DNA from: Mansonella perstans
Taxonomy: Eukaryota > Nematoda > Chromadorea > Rhabditida > Onchocercidae
Length of the DNA stretch: 64,000 nt
NCBI GenBank assembly: GCA_037074765.1
Contig: JBAMDO010000575.1
Coordinates: 372,001 to 436,000, forward strand
Reading direction: 5' to 3'
This document shows, piece by piece, positions 50,341-61,395 of the stretch; position 1 is the stretch's first letter, and every line of letters begins with the position of its first letter. Both the position numbers and the translations under genes were made by a program. The notes beneath the pieces are model-generated. The model was given only the letters and a program-made list of their open reading frames with translations, made no database searches and was not told where the DNA came from.

Positions 50341-53300
50341 TTATAGTATATTGAGTGTATTTTCTAACCAACTGATATCAACAATAGTCATGTTCTTCGG
50401 CAGATTATCATATACTAGTTTCCTGAAAAAAATGCTTTCAGTTCCAAAAAAGTATCCGGCAGAAAAGATGCTGTGTTCATGAAAATAAGTAAAACTAAAT
50501 TAGGATTCAAAAACTGCAATATTTAATTACACTAATAAAATACTTTTTGAGAGATTTGATTACTTGTCATGAGACAAATGATTATACCTGTCAGGTATCA
50601 CAACATGTGTGACAGCACTGCTTTGCTCTGTACTCAGATCAGCACCATGCATTCGCAACAAGATTTGAAGATACATTTTTTGGATTTTCGGCAAATCATT
50701 ATGTAAATAAAATGTTTGGCCATAAAATCGCTCAAACTTTTCATCCATAAGCAATTGCCTTCTCAGTGCTCCCTCAGCAACTAACGGTTTCTTTCGCTAG
50801 AAATATTGAAATATAGAAAATTAATTCCTGTTTTAAATACAAAATAGCATGAAAAAGAATAGAGTAACCAATAAATCCATGCTTGAAAATATGCTAAAAA
50901 GTGACCTTAGGTACTTTTATCTTGTCGAGTAGAACACTGACACTTGCGATCGTATATGTGGGACAGCTTGCGGGAATGATGGAATTTTCCGATGCTTTAA
51001 CATCTCGAAATAACGAATAAAGACTATCGTCAACAACGTGAATAGCTTCCTTCTCCGTTCTATAATAATGAATTTTACGGGAGACACTATGAGATGTGAC
51101 AAGAGATGAACTTCATTTTCCCATATTTTGACTAGCTGCATCACAAGACATCAAACTATAATAAAAAAATAACAAACAGAACATTGCAGAATCATATAAA
51201 TAATACATAAAGCTACAATTAAACTATATGCAAAAAAACAGATCAATTTAAACTAAAGTTAAAATATAGATTAAACAATGCAGGAGAAAATAAAACATTC
51301 CCGAGATGATAAAAATAACTGAAACTGACAAGTTCTATGCATGCATAATAAAACTTCCAGTCAGTAAGTGATGGATGCATTTATTCCAGGATTTCTTGGC
51401 CAGAAAATGTAAAATATTGTTTTACAAATTAAAAAGCTTACATAGGCATGATTTTCCCCATATTTTTGCATGCTATAAGCCATTCTGCGCTTACCACATT
51501 GTATTTGTTACTTTTAATAATCGACTTTGATTTCAAGTGTTTGGGCTCTCCAGTCACAACAAAAAGTGTTCTTGGACCTCAAAAAAAATGGTAGAAATTA
51601 TTGCTTTTATAAATCCTGAATAAAGCCGTAAAACAAAAAATAAGTCGGAATGGAACTAGAGAATAGAGTGAATAAAACCTGGATTAGCGACGTGAATTCC
51701 ACCAAATGAAGCAATGATCATTTGCAAATCCTGGGTTGTTACATTAGTTGTACCCCTTAAGACACAAATTTGTTTCCCTTTTAGATCTTGATTCACTTCT
51801 TCGATACGTGCTCTCTTAGTTTGATATTCTTCAAGTACGTGTACACTTTTCGTTCGCGTTTTTGGATCTGCACCGCTTTGTGCATTTTGTATGCTACTTA
51901 GACGTAAATTCTGAAAAAAAAAACTGCAATATTGATGATTACAATTAGCATTTCTAAAAAAAGTTAACACGCACCTTATCAAAGTCTAAAAATGCTTGGT
52001 ACTGGTCGATGTCTTTCACATATTTGTCATCCCGATACGACTTAAGAGTTGGAGCATACAATCGTCCATTTCTCACACCTTTAGCTCGAATCTGGCATAA
52101 ATTTTGAAGGTTAAATGAAAAACGCGACCAACTGAAACACTCTGAAAAACTTATGACTACTTTATTTTAATGTTTAAAAAATACCTCAACAACTTGCATG
52201 TTATCTTGATTTACAAAATGACTTGGCAAATCAGTTGATATGTGATCATCATGAATCCAGTTTGGAATCCTGTCACTTTTAAAGAATCCATGATCTCGCG
52301 TCAAACGATTTTTAAGAAATGTACGTGTCGAGTCGTCCAATCCTGTCCCTACTTTGCCGATCATAAAGAACTTTCCATCTAAATGGTTAAATATTTAAAA
52401 CCAAACACCCTGAGTTGTAAATGTAGGAATAATTAAATGATATTCTAGCGGCATATGTCATGGTAAGCAGAATAACAAATAACATGAAGCACCTCTAAGC
52501 GTAGCCACACAGTAACTACTAATTTTATTATTCCTACCAAGATCGACACCAACAACTGCAAGATCCAATGTTTCATCACCCAGATGGAACGGTTTTATCT
52601 AAAGCGGATATAATTTACATGTAGAATCACGATTCAAAAAAAAAAAGTTTGTTATCAAAAAGATAAAACAACTTTTTAAACACATAAAAAAAGAAAAAAC
52701 ACAAAAAACTGAACATAAATATTGAAAAAAAGATAAGGCATAAGAGTATATACTTCTGAACAAATAAATACCTTAAACCAACCATTTCCCATCTTACGAA
52801 TACCCGTTTTATAAATTGAATCCATTTTTTTCGCTACAATGCCCTCTTGACCGCTTAATACAGCTTCTTGGAAGAATGAAGCAAATTCTGCCCTACAAAC
52901 GTGAACATGGAATACTAATACAGCTATCACATACAATTATTAAAAAAGATAACCAGGTATGAAAAACTGCTTTGCGCGAAATTTTTAAGTTGTTGCATTC
53001 TGTTTTATTAAATTCTCAGTTTACAATCTACTTCAAATTTAAATCTATGACAAAGGAAAAATAAACCTCGTTTTGACAACAGTGAACTTTGATACGAATA
53101 TTTCTGAAATATTTTGCTTTTGCAAAACACTCCCACTTTGAAGAAGTGCAATTCTTTCGCACAGAGGAACATCCATTAGTGAATTTCCATTGAAAAATAA
53201 AATATCAAATACTGCAACACATGGTTCCACTGCTCCATCCGTTCTCAGAGCTTTCACATCGTAAATACGACCGTCCGATGCTTGCACATTATGACCAACT

Positions 53301-55689
53301 AAAGGATATCACTGTACATAAAAAATTTAAGTCTTAAAATAAAATTTCGGAAACTCAAAGAAAATGGGGAGGCGTTAGAAAATCCATGGAACAGATGTCA
53401 AGTCTTTTAATAGAAATGCAGCCTTTTAAAATATTCCTAAACGTGGTGCCGATTCCCCAACGATTATGAGTGATGCAGTCTGGAGCATTTCAGGAAACTG
53501 CATTTCACATTAGAAAACAATGCGACAATTTCACAAGCATTGGAAGGTTTTTTTTCTACAGAAATTTAGATAACCAACTAGCCAAATTTTTTGTCAATAG
53601 TATCCCAGAGCAATAATTCAGTGTCCAGTATACAGCTTTCAAGCGAAGGCGCAAAATATGGATTAATCCTATGGTCCAGTACCGGTGCTATGGTATTCGT
53701 AAAGTCATTCTGAACACGCGAGTAATATCGCATTTCGCAATTCGATCCTCTGTGCAGCAAGAAATGTTCACCGTCATATTTTACTTCCACATAAAATTCT
53801 TGGCCACAGAAACGAACCAGCTCAAATTCATATTAGATTATTTGTCGATTTAGTACATAAATCATTTACTTTGCCAAATGTACTCATAACCAAAAGTTGA
53901 AAATTTCTCAACCTTAAACATGAAATCTCCAGAACAATCACGAATATATGATTGAAATAATTACTTTATCATAAACATCTCCAGTACCGTGTCTAATTCT
54001 TGATAATAACATTGGTTCAAAACGGCGAAAAAGCATATTCGAATTGTCTGTCATTTTCCCTTCCGCAGCAAGATCACATATTTCTCGCAAACTGACACCA
54101 GACTGATATAATCCAGCTCCATTAGGATGTACCCAGCTCACTAAGCTTGCAGATGTTACTCTTAAAGAGCGCTGAAAAGCATTTTCTCAATAAAGAAGTA
54201 ATACACTTTCTTCTATTAGAGTGTCTTGTCAAGCAACATTCATGAAAAATATTTCCGGCAGAACATCTTATGAAGGAAATGCCAAAATACGCAAAACCTT
54301 GTGATTTTTGGAGTAAGCCACAGCAATAAGACTGTGCAAACAAACAGATTCGATCTTCTTTTCATGGTTCTAATTGGATAAGAATTAGACTAACATAATG
54401 AAAATCATGTATTTACAATATAAAACTTACTTCAATCTTACGAACCAATACTTGCAAAAGCCAGTAGACTTCGCGTGTTGTTCCGCAGGCTTTTAGAAGT
54501 TTCTCTAATTCTGCGTTGTCTGAAACATGCAAAATAGGAATTTACTATGGTATATGATGAAAATGAAAAAGTTTCGAGTTTATTTTATAACCAAATTTCT
54601 TTAACTATAATGAATGCATTACAAAGATAATTAAAAAGTATTCATACTTACTTATTTCTCGTTCTGTCATTTTGCACAGCGAATCGTTTATATCAAAGAG
54701 AGATAGGTCACGCTTAGCAATAGCTGGATTTCGCACCGAAATTTCTTCTGCCAGTTTCATAATCGACTGATTTGCACTCTGCAAATGATTTTGTAGCTGA
54801 TTACTTTCAGGAAATTCCATTTTCGTTTCAAATATGTTTCGCATCAGCATAACAAATTAACAATTTTAATTTCGATTTTAATAGCTGAAGCAAAGAAAAA
54901 AAAAAAGATATTCTATTGTCAGATCAGCTTCAACACATCTAAGAATTGTTTCAAACAGAAACGTTACAACACAAACATGGAATTTGCTGATGATGTTCCA
55001 TTTCACGACATAATCTGTAATGCAATTACATGATGTAACGCAATCCACGATGCGTACAAGATGCAAGCTATTTGATCAATAAAAAGATAGTAAGCAGAAA
55101 ATAAACAAAACAAATAAATATATTTACTTTAGAATCTATCAGCAATAATTCCTTTTTCGTTTTCGAAGGAAGAAGCAACACCTGGCATACTTTCGATATA
55201 ATTCGTTTCTGGAAAATTAAATGATACAAATATCTTAGATAAAAAAGTAGATAGCAAGTCTTAGCATGTTCTAATTTATTTCTGGAAATTACGCTGAATA
55301 CTTTATAAAGTATGAAACATAAAAGTTACCTTTCACAAATTTTATTATAAACTAACCGATTTCATGCCAAATTTTCGTCGATCCAACGAATTAGCCATAA
55401 TACGCAGAACCGGATAAAAGCTAACGGCTTCTTTTGTAAATTTAGAAGCATCTGTTGCCCATTTTGTCATTAATGCTTTTAATACTCGCTCCTTGCCGAA
55501 CTTATTTTTGAAATCAATTTGCTGCATACGATCTAAGTATTTGCACAATGTTGCATATTTGAAATTTTGAGAAATTTCTTTTTCTAAACTGCTTGCTGCT
55601 GCACTTTCCACTTTTTGCTCATCTTCCTTCGAGGAGTTGATATCAAAGTCGTCTATCTCTTCTTCACCACTTCCATCACTATCGGACAT
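50341..55689 (-). CDS. lig-4: DNA ligase IV (17 exons, 932 aa), non-homologous end joining
   Basis: Exons (high to low): 55689-55357, 55208-55128, 54796-54652, 54519-54431, 54369-54298, 54171-53965, 53820-53583, 53298-53067, 52892-52772, 52598-52493, 52378-52185, 52091-51975, 51910-51679, 51577-51442, 51110-50906, 50796-50588, 50422-50341. All phases agree; 932 aa compares with about 911 in human LIG4. It seals double-strand breaks with XRCC4 in the nucleus. Visible in order: ligase N-terminal domain (SFYPVLRIMANSLDRR); FEPMLLSRI; motif I KYDGEH with the lysine that takes AMP; motif III LDTELLLWD; IIIa VFDILFFNG; motif IV EGIVAKK; motif V WFKIKP; then two BRCT domains (ASFGGIHVANPG and SAEWLIAC; then LLRMHGADLS, THVVIPD and ISWLENTL). 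Motif I has His where KxDGxR has Arg. The exon 7/8 intron needs a GC donor. The ATG is preceded by an acceptor-like AATCAG. Confidence 0.93.
53299..53582 (-). other. Non-canonical intron in lig-4 (GC-AG)
   Basis: On the gene strand the frame runs to TTTG/GCTAGTTGG and resumes at CCTTTAG/TTGGTCAT. Only a GC donor here keeps the frame (phase 1) into GHNVQASDGR. The nearby GT (TA/GTTGGT) would shift the frame and stop at once. AGTTGGT occurs at both intron ends. Confidence 0.5.
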
Positions 55690-55887
55690 AGCAACCAACA
55701 CTCACTGATTAATTTATTATATTCAAATTTCGGACAAAAACATACAGATCATCAAAAAATTCTTTAAAAACGACGAAGTAAACAGTACGCATTTGCAAAA
55801 CTGCAAAGTTAAATACTTTCCCAACTATGTTTTGAATTATCTAACATGAAATTAATAACAATTTCAGGAACATAATAAGTTTCACAT
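55690..55887 (-). promoter_or_regulatory. Short gap between RCC1L-like gene and lig-4, operon-like
   Basis: Only 198 bp separate the RCC1L-like stop codon from the ligase start codon on the same strand. An acceptor-like TTAATCAG lies about 15 nt before the ligase ATG, and AATAAA lies just before it. This arrangement fits a nematode operon in which the downstream cistron receives a spliced leader, but two separately promoted genes are also possible. Confidence 0.5.
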
Positions 55888-57087
55888 TTAACTCATCAGA
55901 AACAACACATGATCAGGTGCAATTGAAACATCTAATGGTTTCTTTAATACATCAACTTGAAATGGAAAATACTGATCTTTGCCATGAGAAAGGCCTAAAT
56001 GAGAGAATCTGTTAAGACCCCAAGAAAACAAATTATCCATTCTTGAGACAGCAAACATCGAAGAGTTACCAGCGAAAATTTTCTTAACTTTACCCGGATC
56101 ATTAGGACTACCACTGAAAATATTACTTTCTAGGAGCGCTGGCCGTCGTAATAATGTAACATTGGGTCCCATACCAAGGATTCCGAAACCCCAAACATAA
56201 ACTTGATCACTACTACTTAATACAATACAAGAAGTCGCTGTAGAATCAGCAGCTGCAATTTTTTCCGTAGAAAGACGAATTTCACGTGGAAAACCACTCT
56301 GAATATCGTTGACAAATGGATACATTTGTTCATATTCATTCTGTCCCCACATGAATAATTCACCATTCTTTGTCACCGCCATCAAAGTATCCGTGCTTCC
56401 TTTCAAAGCTGCTACCTTCATTCCTTTCAAATCACCTTCAACTGGTAAACAGCGCCAATCATAATTGCATATTCCTCGTCCTAACTGTCCATCCGTACCT
56501 AATCCGAAAGAAAATACCTCGCCGGAATTGAGAATGATGAATGACGTATCTAGAGTACAGTGTATCTGAGCAATTTCTGAATCAGACGGAACCACGATTT
56601 TTTGAAATGGTTTATTTTCCAATCTTACAAAAGGAACATTTTCAGGATTCTGTCCGCACTGACCATGAGCATTATCACCGAATGCATAAACTGCTCTCTT
56701 GGATGCAACCATAAAATGTCGTCGACCAGCCGCAACACCTATTATGCTACCAAATAGCTCTTCCTTGGCATTCGTATTCAAGCAAATACCTTTACTCCAA
56801 TAATTGCTATTATCTAAATTGTTATTAAAAATATTAATGCCACCACCATAAAGTTTCCGTTCCGATGCCAGAATTGAGAAGCCAAATCCAGCTGCAATAT
56901 GACGAATATTACGCGAATTAAAATACAGAATTTGTCGAGGCTTTCTGAATTCTTTTTGTCCGGTTTCTCGCAATGACTTCGTAAAAAGGCTTCCTGTTTT
57001 GCCGAAACCACAACCATATACAAAGTTACTTTTTTTACTTTTCCGCTTAGCAACTGTTATAGCTTCCCGAACTGTTGCTGATTTCAT
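55888..57087 (-). CDS. RCC1L (WBSCR16)-like mitochondrial RCC1-repeat protein, single exon (399 aa)
   Basis: I chose the ATG at 57087; the frame stays open for 13 more codons upstream but without ATG, and an acceptor-like GACTTCAG sits 4 nt before this ATG. RCC1-type blades recur: VYGCGFGKTG, AAGFGFSILA, VAAGRRHFMV with AVYAFGDNAHGQCG, EVFSFGLGTDGQLGRG, ELFMWGQNEYEQ, QVYVWGFGILGMGP and LFSWGLNRFSHLGL, enough for a seven-bladed propeller. The VYVWGFGILG block and the DQYFPFQV and DVSIAPDH ends resemble human RCC1L closely. RCC1L is a mitochondrial factor linked to 16S rRNA modification and mitoribosome assembly, and it has been proposed as an OPA1 exchange factor. The basic N-terminus (KRKSKKSN) suits mitochondrial import. 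No introns, although both neighbours have nine or more. It is the likely first cistron upstream of lig-4. Confidence 0.88.
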   Translation of the reverse strand: MKSATVREAITVAKRKSKKSNFVYGCGFGKTGSLFTKSLRETGQKEFRKPRQILYFNSRNIRHIAAGFGFSILASERKLYGGGINIFNNNLDNSNYWSKGICLNTNAKEELFGSIIGVAAGRRHFMVASKRAVYAFGDNAHGQCGQNPENVPFVRLENKPFQKIVVPSDSEIAQIHCTLDTSFIILNSGEVFSFGLGTDGQLGRGICNYDWRCLPVEGDLKGMKVAALKGSTDTLMAVTKNGELFMWGQNEYEQMYPFVNDIQSGFPREIRLSTEKIAAADSTATSCIVLSSSDQVYVWGFGILGMGPNVTLLRRPALLESNIFSGSPNDPGKVKKIFAGNSSMFAVSRMDNLFSWGLNRFSHLGLSHGKDQYFPFQVDVLKKPLDVSIAPDHVLFLMS

Positions 57088-57666
57088 TATTCTGAAGTCA
57101 TATTGCAATTTAGTTTCAGTAGACAAATTTATAATTAAATATGCAAATAATTGAAATGGATTATCAAAGAGCAGAATTATTTTTGTTGCTACTAAATAAT
57201 AGCATTAAAATCTTTGTGGAATTTTGAAAAAAAAATTTTCTCCTTCATAAAATTTATCAAAAACATAATAAAATCAAGAGATTTGGCAGAAGATAGAACA
57301 AGTAAAAGAAAAAGTGTAAATCATAGAAATGTTTTTAAGCATTGCTTAAACTTTATTATTCAATATACGATAAAAAACTAAAAACTCAATTCAAACCTAT
57401 TACACCCTTCCGATAAGTTCACCATAAAATTAGAGTCAGGATTTAACAATCCCGCGAAAAAGTTTCGTTACAAAATGTTTCGTTGAAGTCTATATGATGA
57501 TGATTGTTGCTCGAATGGTGAAGGGGAGAGCGCGGGTGAGTTGTTAAACATTTTCTCGAAAGATAAATTTTTGTTCCATCACTTAAAAATTTTTTTCCAT
57601 TTGCACTGTTATTTTTATAGAACGAAAATAAAAGAGAGAACGTGCATATCGATGGTTTAGTATACA
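57088..57666. promoter_or_regulatory. Divergent promoter between RCC1L-like and LMBR1-like genes
   Basis: The start codons of two oppositely directed genes lie 579 bp apart. The interval is AT-rich, with a GC-raised patch at 57.44-57.55 kb that opens a 74-codon minus-strand frame without family likeness. A shared bidirectional promoter is the simplest reading. No TATA-like element can be assigned. Confidence 0.55.
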
Positions 57667-60600
57667 ATGGAACAATTTGAAGATGTAAGCGTACGTGAAC
57701 AGCGTTTCCATCAATTTATCCGTCAACATATTGTAAGTATATCATCGTGCAAGTATTTTCAATAATAATTTACATTCATTTGTAAATTGATAATTTATTT
57801 CTGTTTTTTTTTATCAATCAATAAGCAGAGTTGTTTTTTGGTCATGTGAAAGTTCCTGTTTTTTTAACTTCAACTTTTAGTTGGAATTTTGTAATATATC
57901 CATGTAGGAATGTTTCAGTCTTAATTTGTTATTCAATGAAGTTTGGATAATTAGAAGTAGTGGAATTAATTTCACATTGTCTTATAATCAGCCTTTAAAA
58001 TGTTCAAAAATCCCTTTTGATCCGACCAACATATGGAATATATGATAACAAAAAGCATAAGAAAAATAAGCTGAATAGAAGCTTCCTGTTGTTGTCTATA
58101 AGGTTACATATGCTTTTCACAGGTGATTTTCACCAATGAACAGAAAATACTTTCCTCTCCAAATTTTTTCATCTGTTTGGAACTTTTTAGTGATACTTAA
58201 TATTTTCAGGTTTGCATGTTATTGTTTATATGTTTATATCTAATTTCTTATTCGATCATTCGCTTATTGAAGGAGCGAAGCGACAATGATGAATTATATG
58301 CTGGTGGCGAGGATTTTTTTGTTTTTCGTGTTTCGTAAGTTTGAAATTATAATTTGACAGATACGGATGTCTTCTCGAATATTTTGGATATTGTTTTAAT
58401 GTTATCTAAGTTTCATTTTGAGAATAATTTCGTTGATTTTGCTAATGCTTTGCAGTTTATGGATGTGTACATGGTCTTTGGCAGTATCGATGGGTGCTGC
58501 CACTCTGCTGCCATTTTCAGTGATTGGATCTGAAATAATACAGGCCTATCCTGGCAATTACTATTTCCAGTGGTTGAACTGGCCTCTGATCCATTCACTT
58601 TGGGATTATATTTTTGCTTTAAGCAATCTATCGTTGTTTATACTTCTTCCATTTGCCTATTTTTTTATTGAATCTCAAGGATTTAAAGGTCACGGGAAGG
58701 TAAATTTTTGAAATCCTTATTTGTTTGGTTCAAAGTGTTCCTAATTTTCTTAGTTTGCGAAGTCGTGAATTACTACGATTTCTTGATCATTCAGTGCTTC
58801 CAGCGCTGTAGGAGATTTCGTCTCTCATCAAAAAGGCAGTATGTCAGCAATCAAGTTGTTAATTTTAATTCACCTTTTTTCTAAGCTCTCGATAGTTTTG
58901 CACTTTGTTAGTCGAAAGAGAATTGCTTCCTTAGTAACCGAAACTTTTAGGCCGTATATTCTCTAAATTTGACAAAGTTTAATGATTTCTAATCTAACAG
59001 TGCAAAACTTGTTTACTGTTATTCCAATATTGTCTGTCGTTATCGGACGAAATGCAGTTACCACAAAATATTAGTAGTTTTGATTCGTTGACGTAAGTCA
59101 TTTTTTGAATTTTATTCGTTCATCATTTTGATTAACAATCAAATAGCAAAACTGTTGAACTGTGTTTTCTGGAAATTTTTAGGGTATTATGGCTCGGGTA
59201 TATGAAACTGTTGCTGTCTGCATACTTCTTATTATCGTTTTAATATGCCTGGCTGATGTAATATACTCTCTTTTCCTTGTAAGTTTTATCATTTATAATC
59301 CAAATTCTGAAAGTTCAAAATACCCCCATCTGCTCATTTGTTCATTTTCCATTTAGTGCTTAAATTGAAGCTGCGCATCAGCAAAATTCAATTTTGTTAA
59401 ACTCGGATTTTTTTTTTTTTTTTTTTTCTATTCCTGATTTTTTCAATCTATTTCGAATCGGCATTTTTGGCCTGTTTTCTTCATTTTCACATTCCATGAA
59501 GTTGCAAAGAAGTTGTTAATTTTCTTAACTTACGTATGTAAAATCTTGCAGACAGAAAGCGCTTCAATTTCATTGTCTATACTCAGTTTCACATCTGTTA
59601 ATTTGCCATTTCTATATTCTTGTGTCTCTTTGTTTGGAGTATTTACGTTGCTGATTACAACTCCCATAGGTAATTTTCTGTACATTTTTCTAGTTTTTCG
59701 AAATTTTTTCATTTGGCAAAAAAAAAGTATTTTGTTGATTTTTTTGACAATGTTTATGATCTATTTTGATAGATTGACATTTGCAAAATGGAATATGACA
59801 ACTGGAATATTAACTATTTATAATTCCAGGATTAGCAAGGATGTTCTCAGTAGTATCAAATCATCTGCTTGCAGCAGAGCATCAGAAAATTATCGATCCA
59901 TTGGAAGAAGCGGTTTTCCGATTGGAATACCAAACTCTTAAAAGACGATTACGAAGAAATAATCAGGGAGATGTATCACTTCCAGATCCATTTCTGCCAC
60001 AGAAGCCGATTCGTGGCTATCAGATTATATTACAAACAGTGAAATACGTGTTTGCGATTGTTGTCTTGCTTCTGCTTACTGTAAATTAATCATAATGCCT
60101 TTTTTTATTCTGATATCAAACCGTAATTTTCGATTCCATGAATAGGTTTTATCCAAGTCACACAGTACTTGTGCTTTTTATTGCATAGCACCCGTTATTT
60201 GTTTTTTGTAATAACTCCCGCACTTTTTTCTTATCAGGTCCTTAGACAATTTTAGGCAATCACTGTGCTTATGGTATTAATCAATACACTGCAATTGCTC
60301 TTCGGATTTCGAGCATTACCTGTATACGCGCAATACATGGAAGTAAATTCACGTCATACATTAGGCATTTTTGGAGCTATCGTTGAAGTTATCATAATTT
60401 GGTAAGATATCAAAACGGCTGAAGTTAAATAACTAAAATGTTTTGTAATATAAATTTGAATGACTTCCATAACTATACTGTTGATTAAATTACTTATACA
60501 TCAGTATGCTGTTATTTAGGTATATAATGATTGCTGCTATGATTGGAGTTTATTCAGTGCCACTGTTACGGAGGATTCGACCACAGTTACATAAAACATC

Positions 60601-61246
60601 CATGACATGCGTGATTGCAAACTGCACAACTATTTTGGTACTTAGTTCTGCGCTTCCAGTATTTGCACGAACCCTTGGTGTGTTTCCTCGCTATATTTAT
60701 TTTCCATATATGCCATCATGCTTTATAGATTGTCCATTCTCGCTTAATTCTCCATACCTGATCATTTTGTTTTCAGGAATCACAACATTCGATCTGGTAG
60801 GAGCGTATGGCAGCTTTATGTGGTTATCCAATTTCACATTGGTTTGGACATATAACATTGCGTTTGCTTTTGTGACAATTTCTTGTTTGCTCAATCATTT
60901 CACTACGCCAGTTAGGAAGGAAATTATCCAAAGGTGTGAAGATTTGTTATTTATTTGTTACCTTCTATCCACAAAGGCAATTACACTTGTTAATGAAATC
61001 AATATGTTTTCAAATGTTATCGGATCTTAAAATTTCAAAAAAATTGCTTTTCCTGAATTCAATGCTAGATTGTCTTTGACAATCACATGCATGATGGTAA
61101 TGCAACCTTAGTATATAATATATATTGTGTATTCGAATTAGAATTTTGATATTTTCGATTAGATACCAAAGTAAAATGTTATTTTCAGGATTCGCGATTT
61201 ATCTTACCGGATAAAAGCAATCGAAAATGTTGAAAAAATGGATTAG
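57667..61246 (+). CDS. LMBR1/LMBR1L-family multi-pass membrane protein (ten exons, 472 aa)
   Basis: Exons: 57667-57732, 58210-58334, 58456-58699, 59183-59278, 59552-59669, 59830-60080, 60256-60401, 60520-60677, 60777-60933, 61189-61246. Phases agree throughout; 472 aa compares with about 490 in human LMBR1 and LMBR1L. Family-typical blocks: DVSVREQRFHQFIR at the N-terminus, LLPFSVIGSEI, NYYFQWLNWPLIHSLWDYIF, SLFILLPFAYFF, GIMARVYETV, SCVSLFGVFTLLITTPIGLA, RMFSVVSN, LVLSSALPVFARTLG and WLSNFTLVWTYNIAF. About nine hydrophobic segments are visible, with a charged loop between residues 240 and 300. Human LMBR1L binds lipocalin-1 and acts in endocytosis and Wnt signalling; what this protein does is unknown. 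The ATG follows an acceptor-like GGTTTAG by 6 nt. Intron 8 (60678-60776) is 99 nt and stop-free. The last exon is chosen over read-through because RIRDLSYRIKAIENVEKMD gives a charged tail. Confidence 0.93.
60678..60776 (+). other. In-frame, stop-free 99-nt intron of the LMBR1-like gene
   Basis: The intron has GT and TTTTCAG ends, its length is a multiple of three, and it has no stop in the gene's frame. Retention would insert 33 residues (starting VFPRYIYFPYMPSCF) within ARTLG/ITTFD, a block that is continuous in relatives. Confidence 0.75.
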
Positions 61247-61395
61247 TTTAATGTTGTGTGCATATATTTTTGTGATAGTTTAATGTTGTGTCATATATTT
61301 TTGTGATAGTTTAATATTGTGTCATATATTTTTGTGATAGTTTAATTTGTGTCATATATTTTTGTGATAGTTTAATGTTGTGTGCATATATTTTG
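61244..61395 (+). repeat. Minisatellite, about 31-bp unit, 4.9 copies, starting at the LMBR1-like stop codon
   Basis: Units start at 61244, 61276, 61307, 61338 and 61368, each near TAGTTTAATGTTGTGTCATA followed by TATTTTTGTGA. Lengths are 32, 31, 31, 30 and a partial 28. The first TAG is the stop codon of the gene, so the whole array lies in the 3' UTR. Copies differ by only one to four bases, so the expansion is recent. Confidence 0.95.

Noticed and set aside
54878..55066. Minus-strand ORF between lig-4 exons 2 and 3
   Set aside because: It resembles an exon superficially, but joining exon 2 directly to 54796 keeps phase and aligns with the LIG4 N-terminal domain.
57443..57667. 74-codon minus-strand ORF in the divergent promoter
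   Set aside because: His- and Ser-rich composition, no family likeness, and it overlaps the LMBR1-like start on the other strand.
59513..59941. 142-codon plus-strand ORF
   Set aside because: It reads through LMBR1-like exon 5 and the following intron and then continues out of frame in exon 6; the spliced model gives the family sequence instead.
60934..61030. Read-through end of the LMBR1-like ORF after IIQR
   Set aside because: A donor at 60934 and acceptor at 61188 give a charged C-terminal tail in phase, which fits the family better than the hydrophobic read-through.
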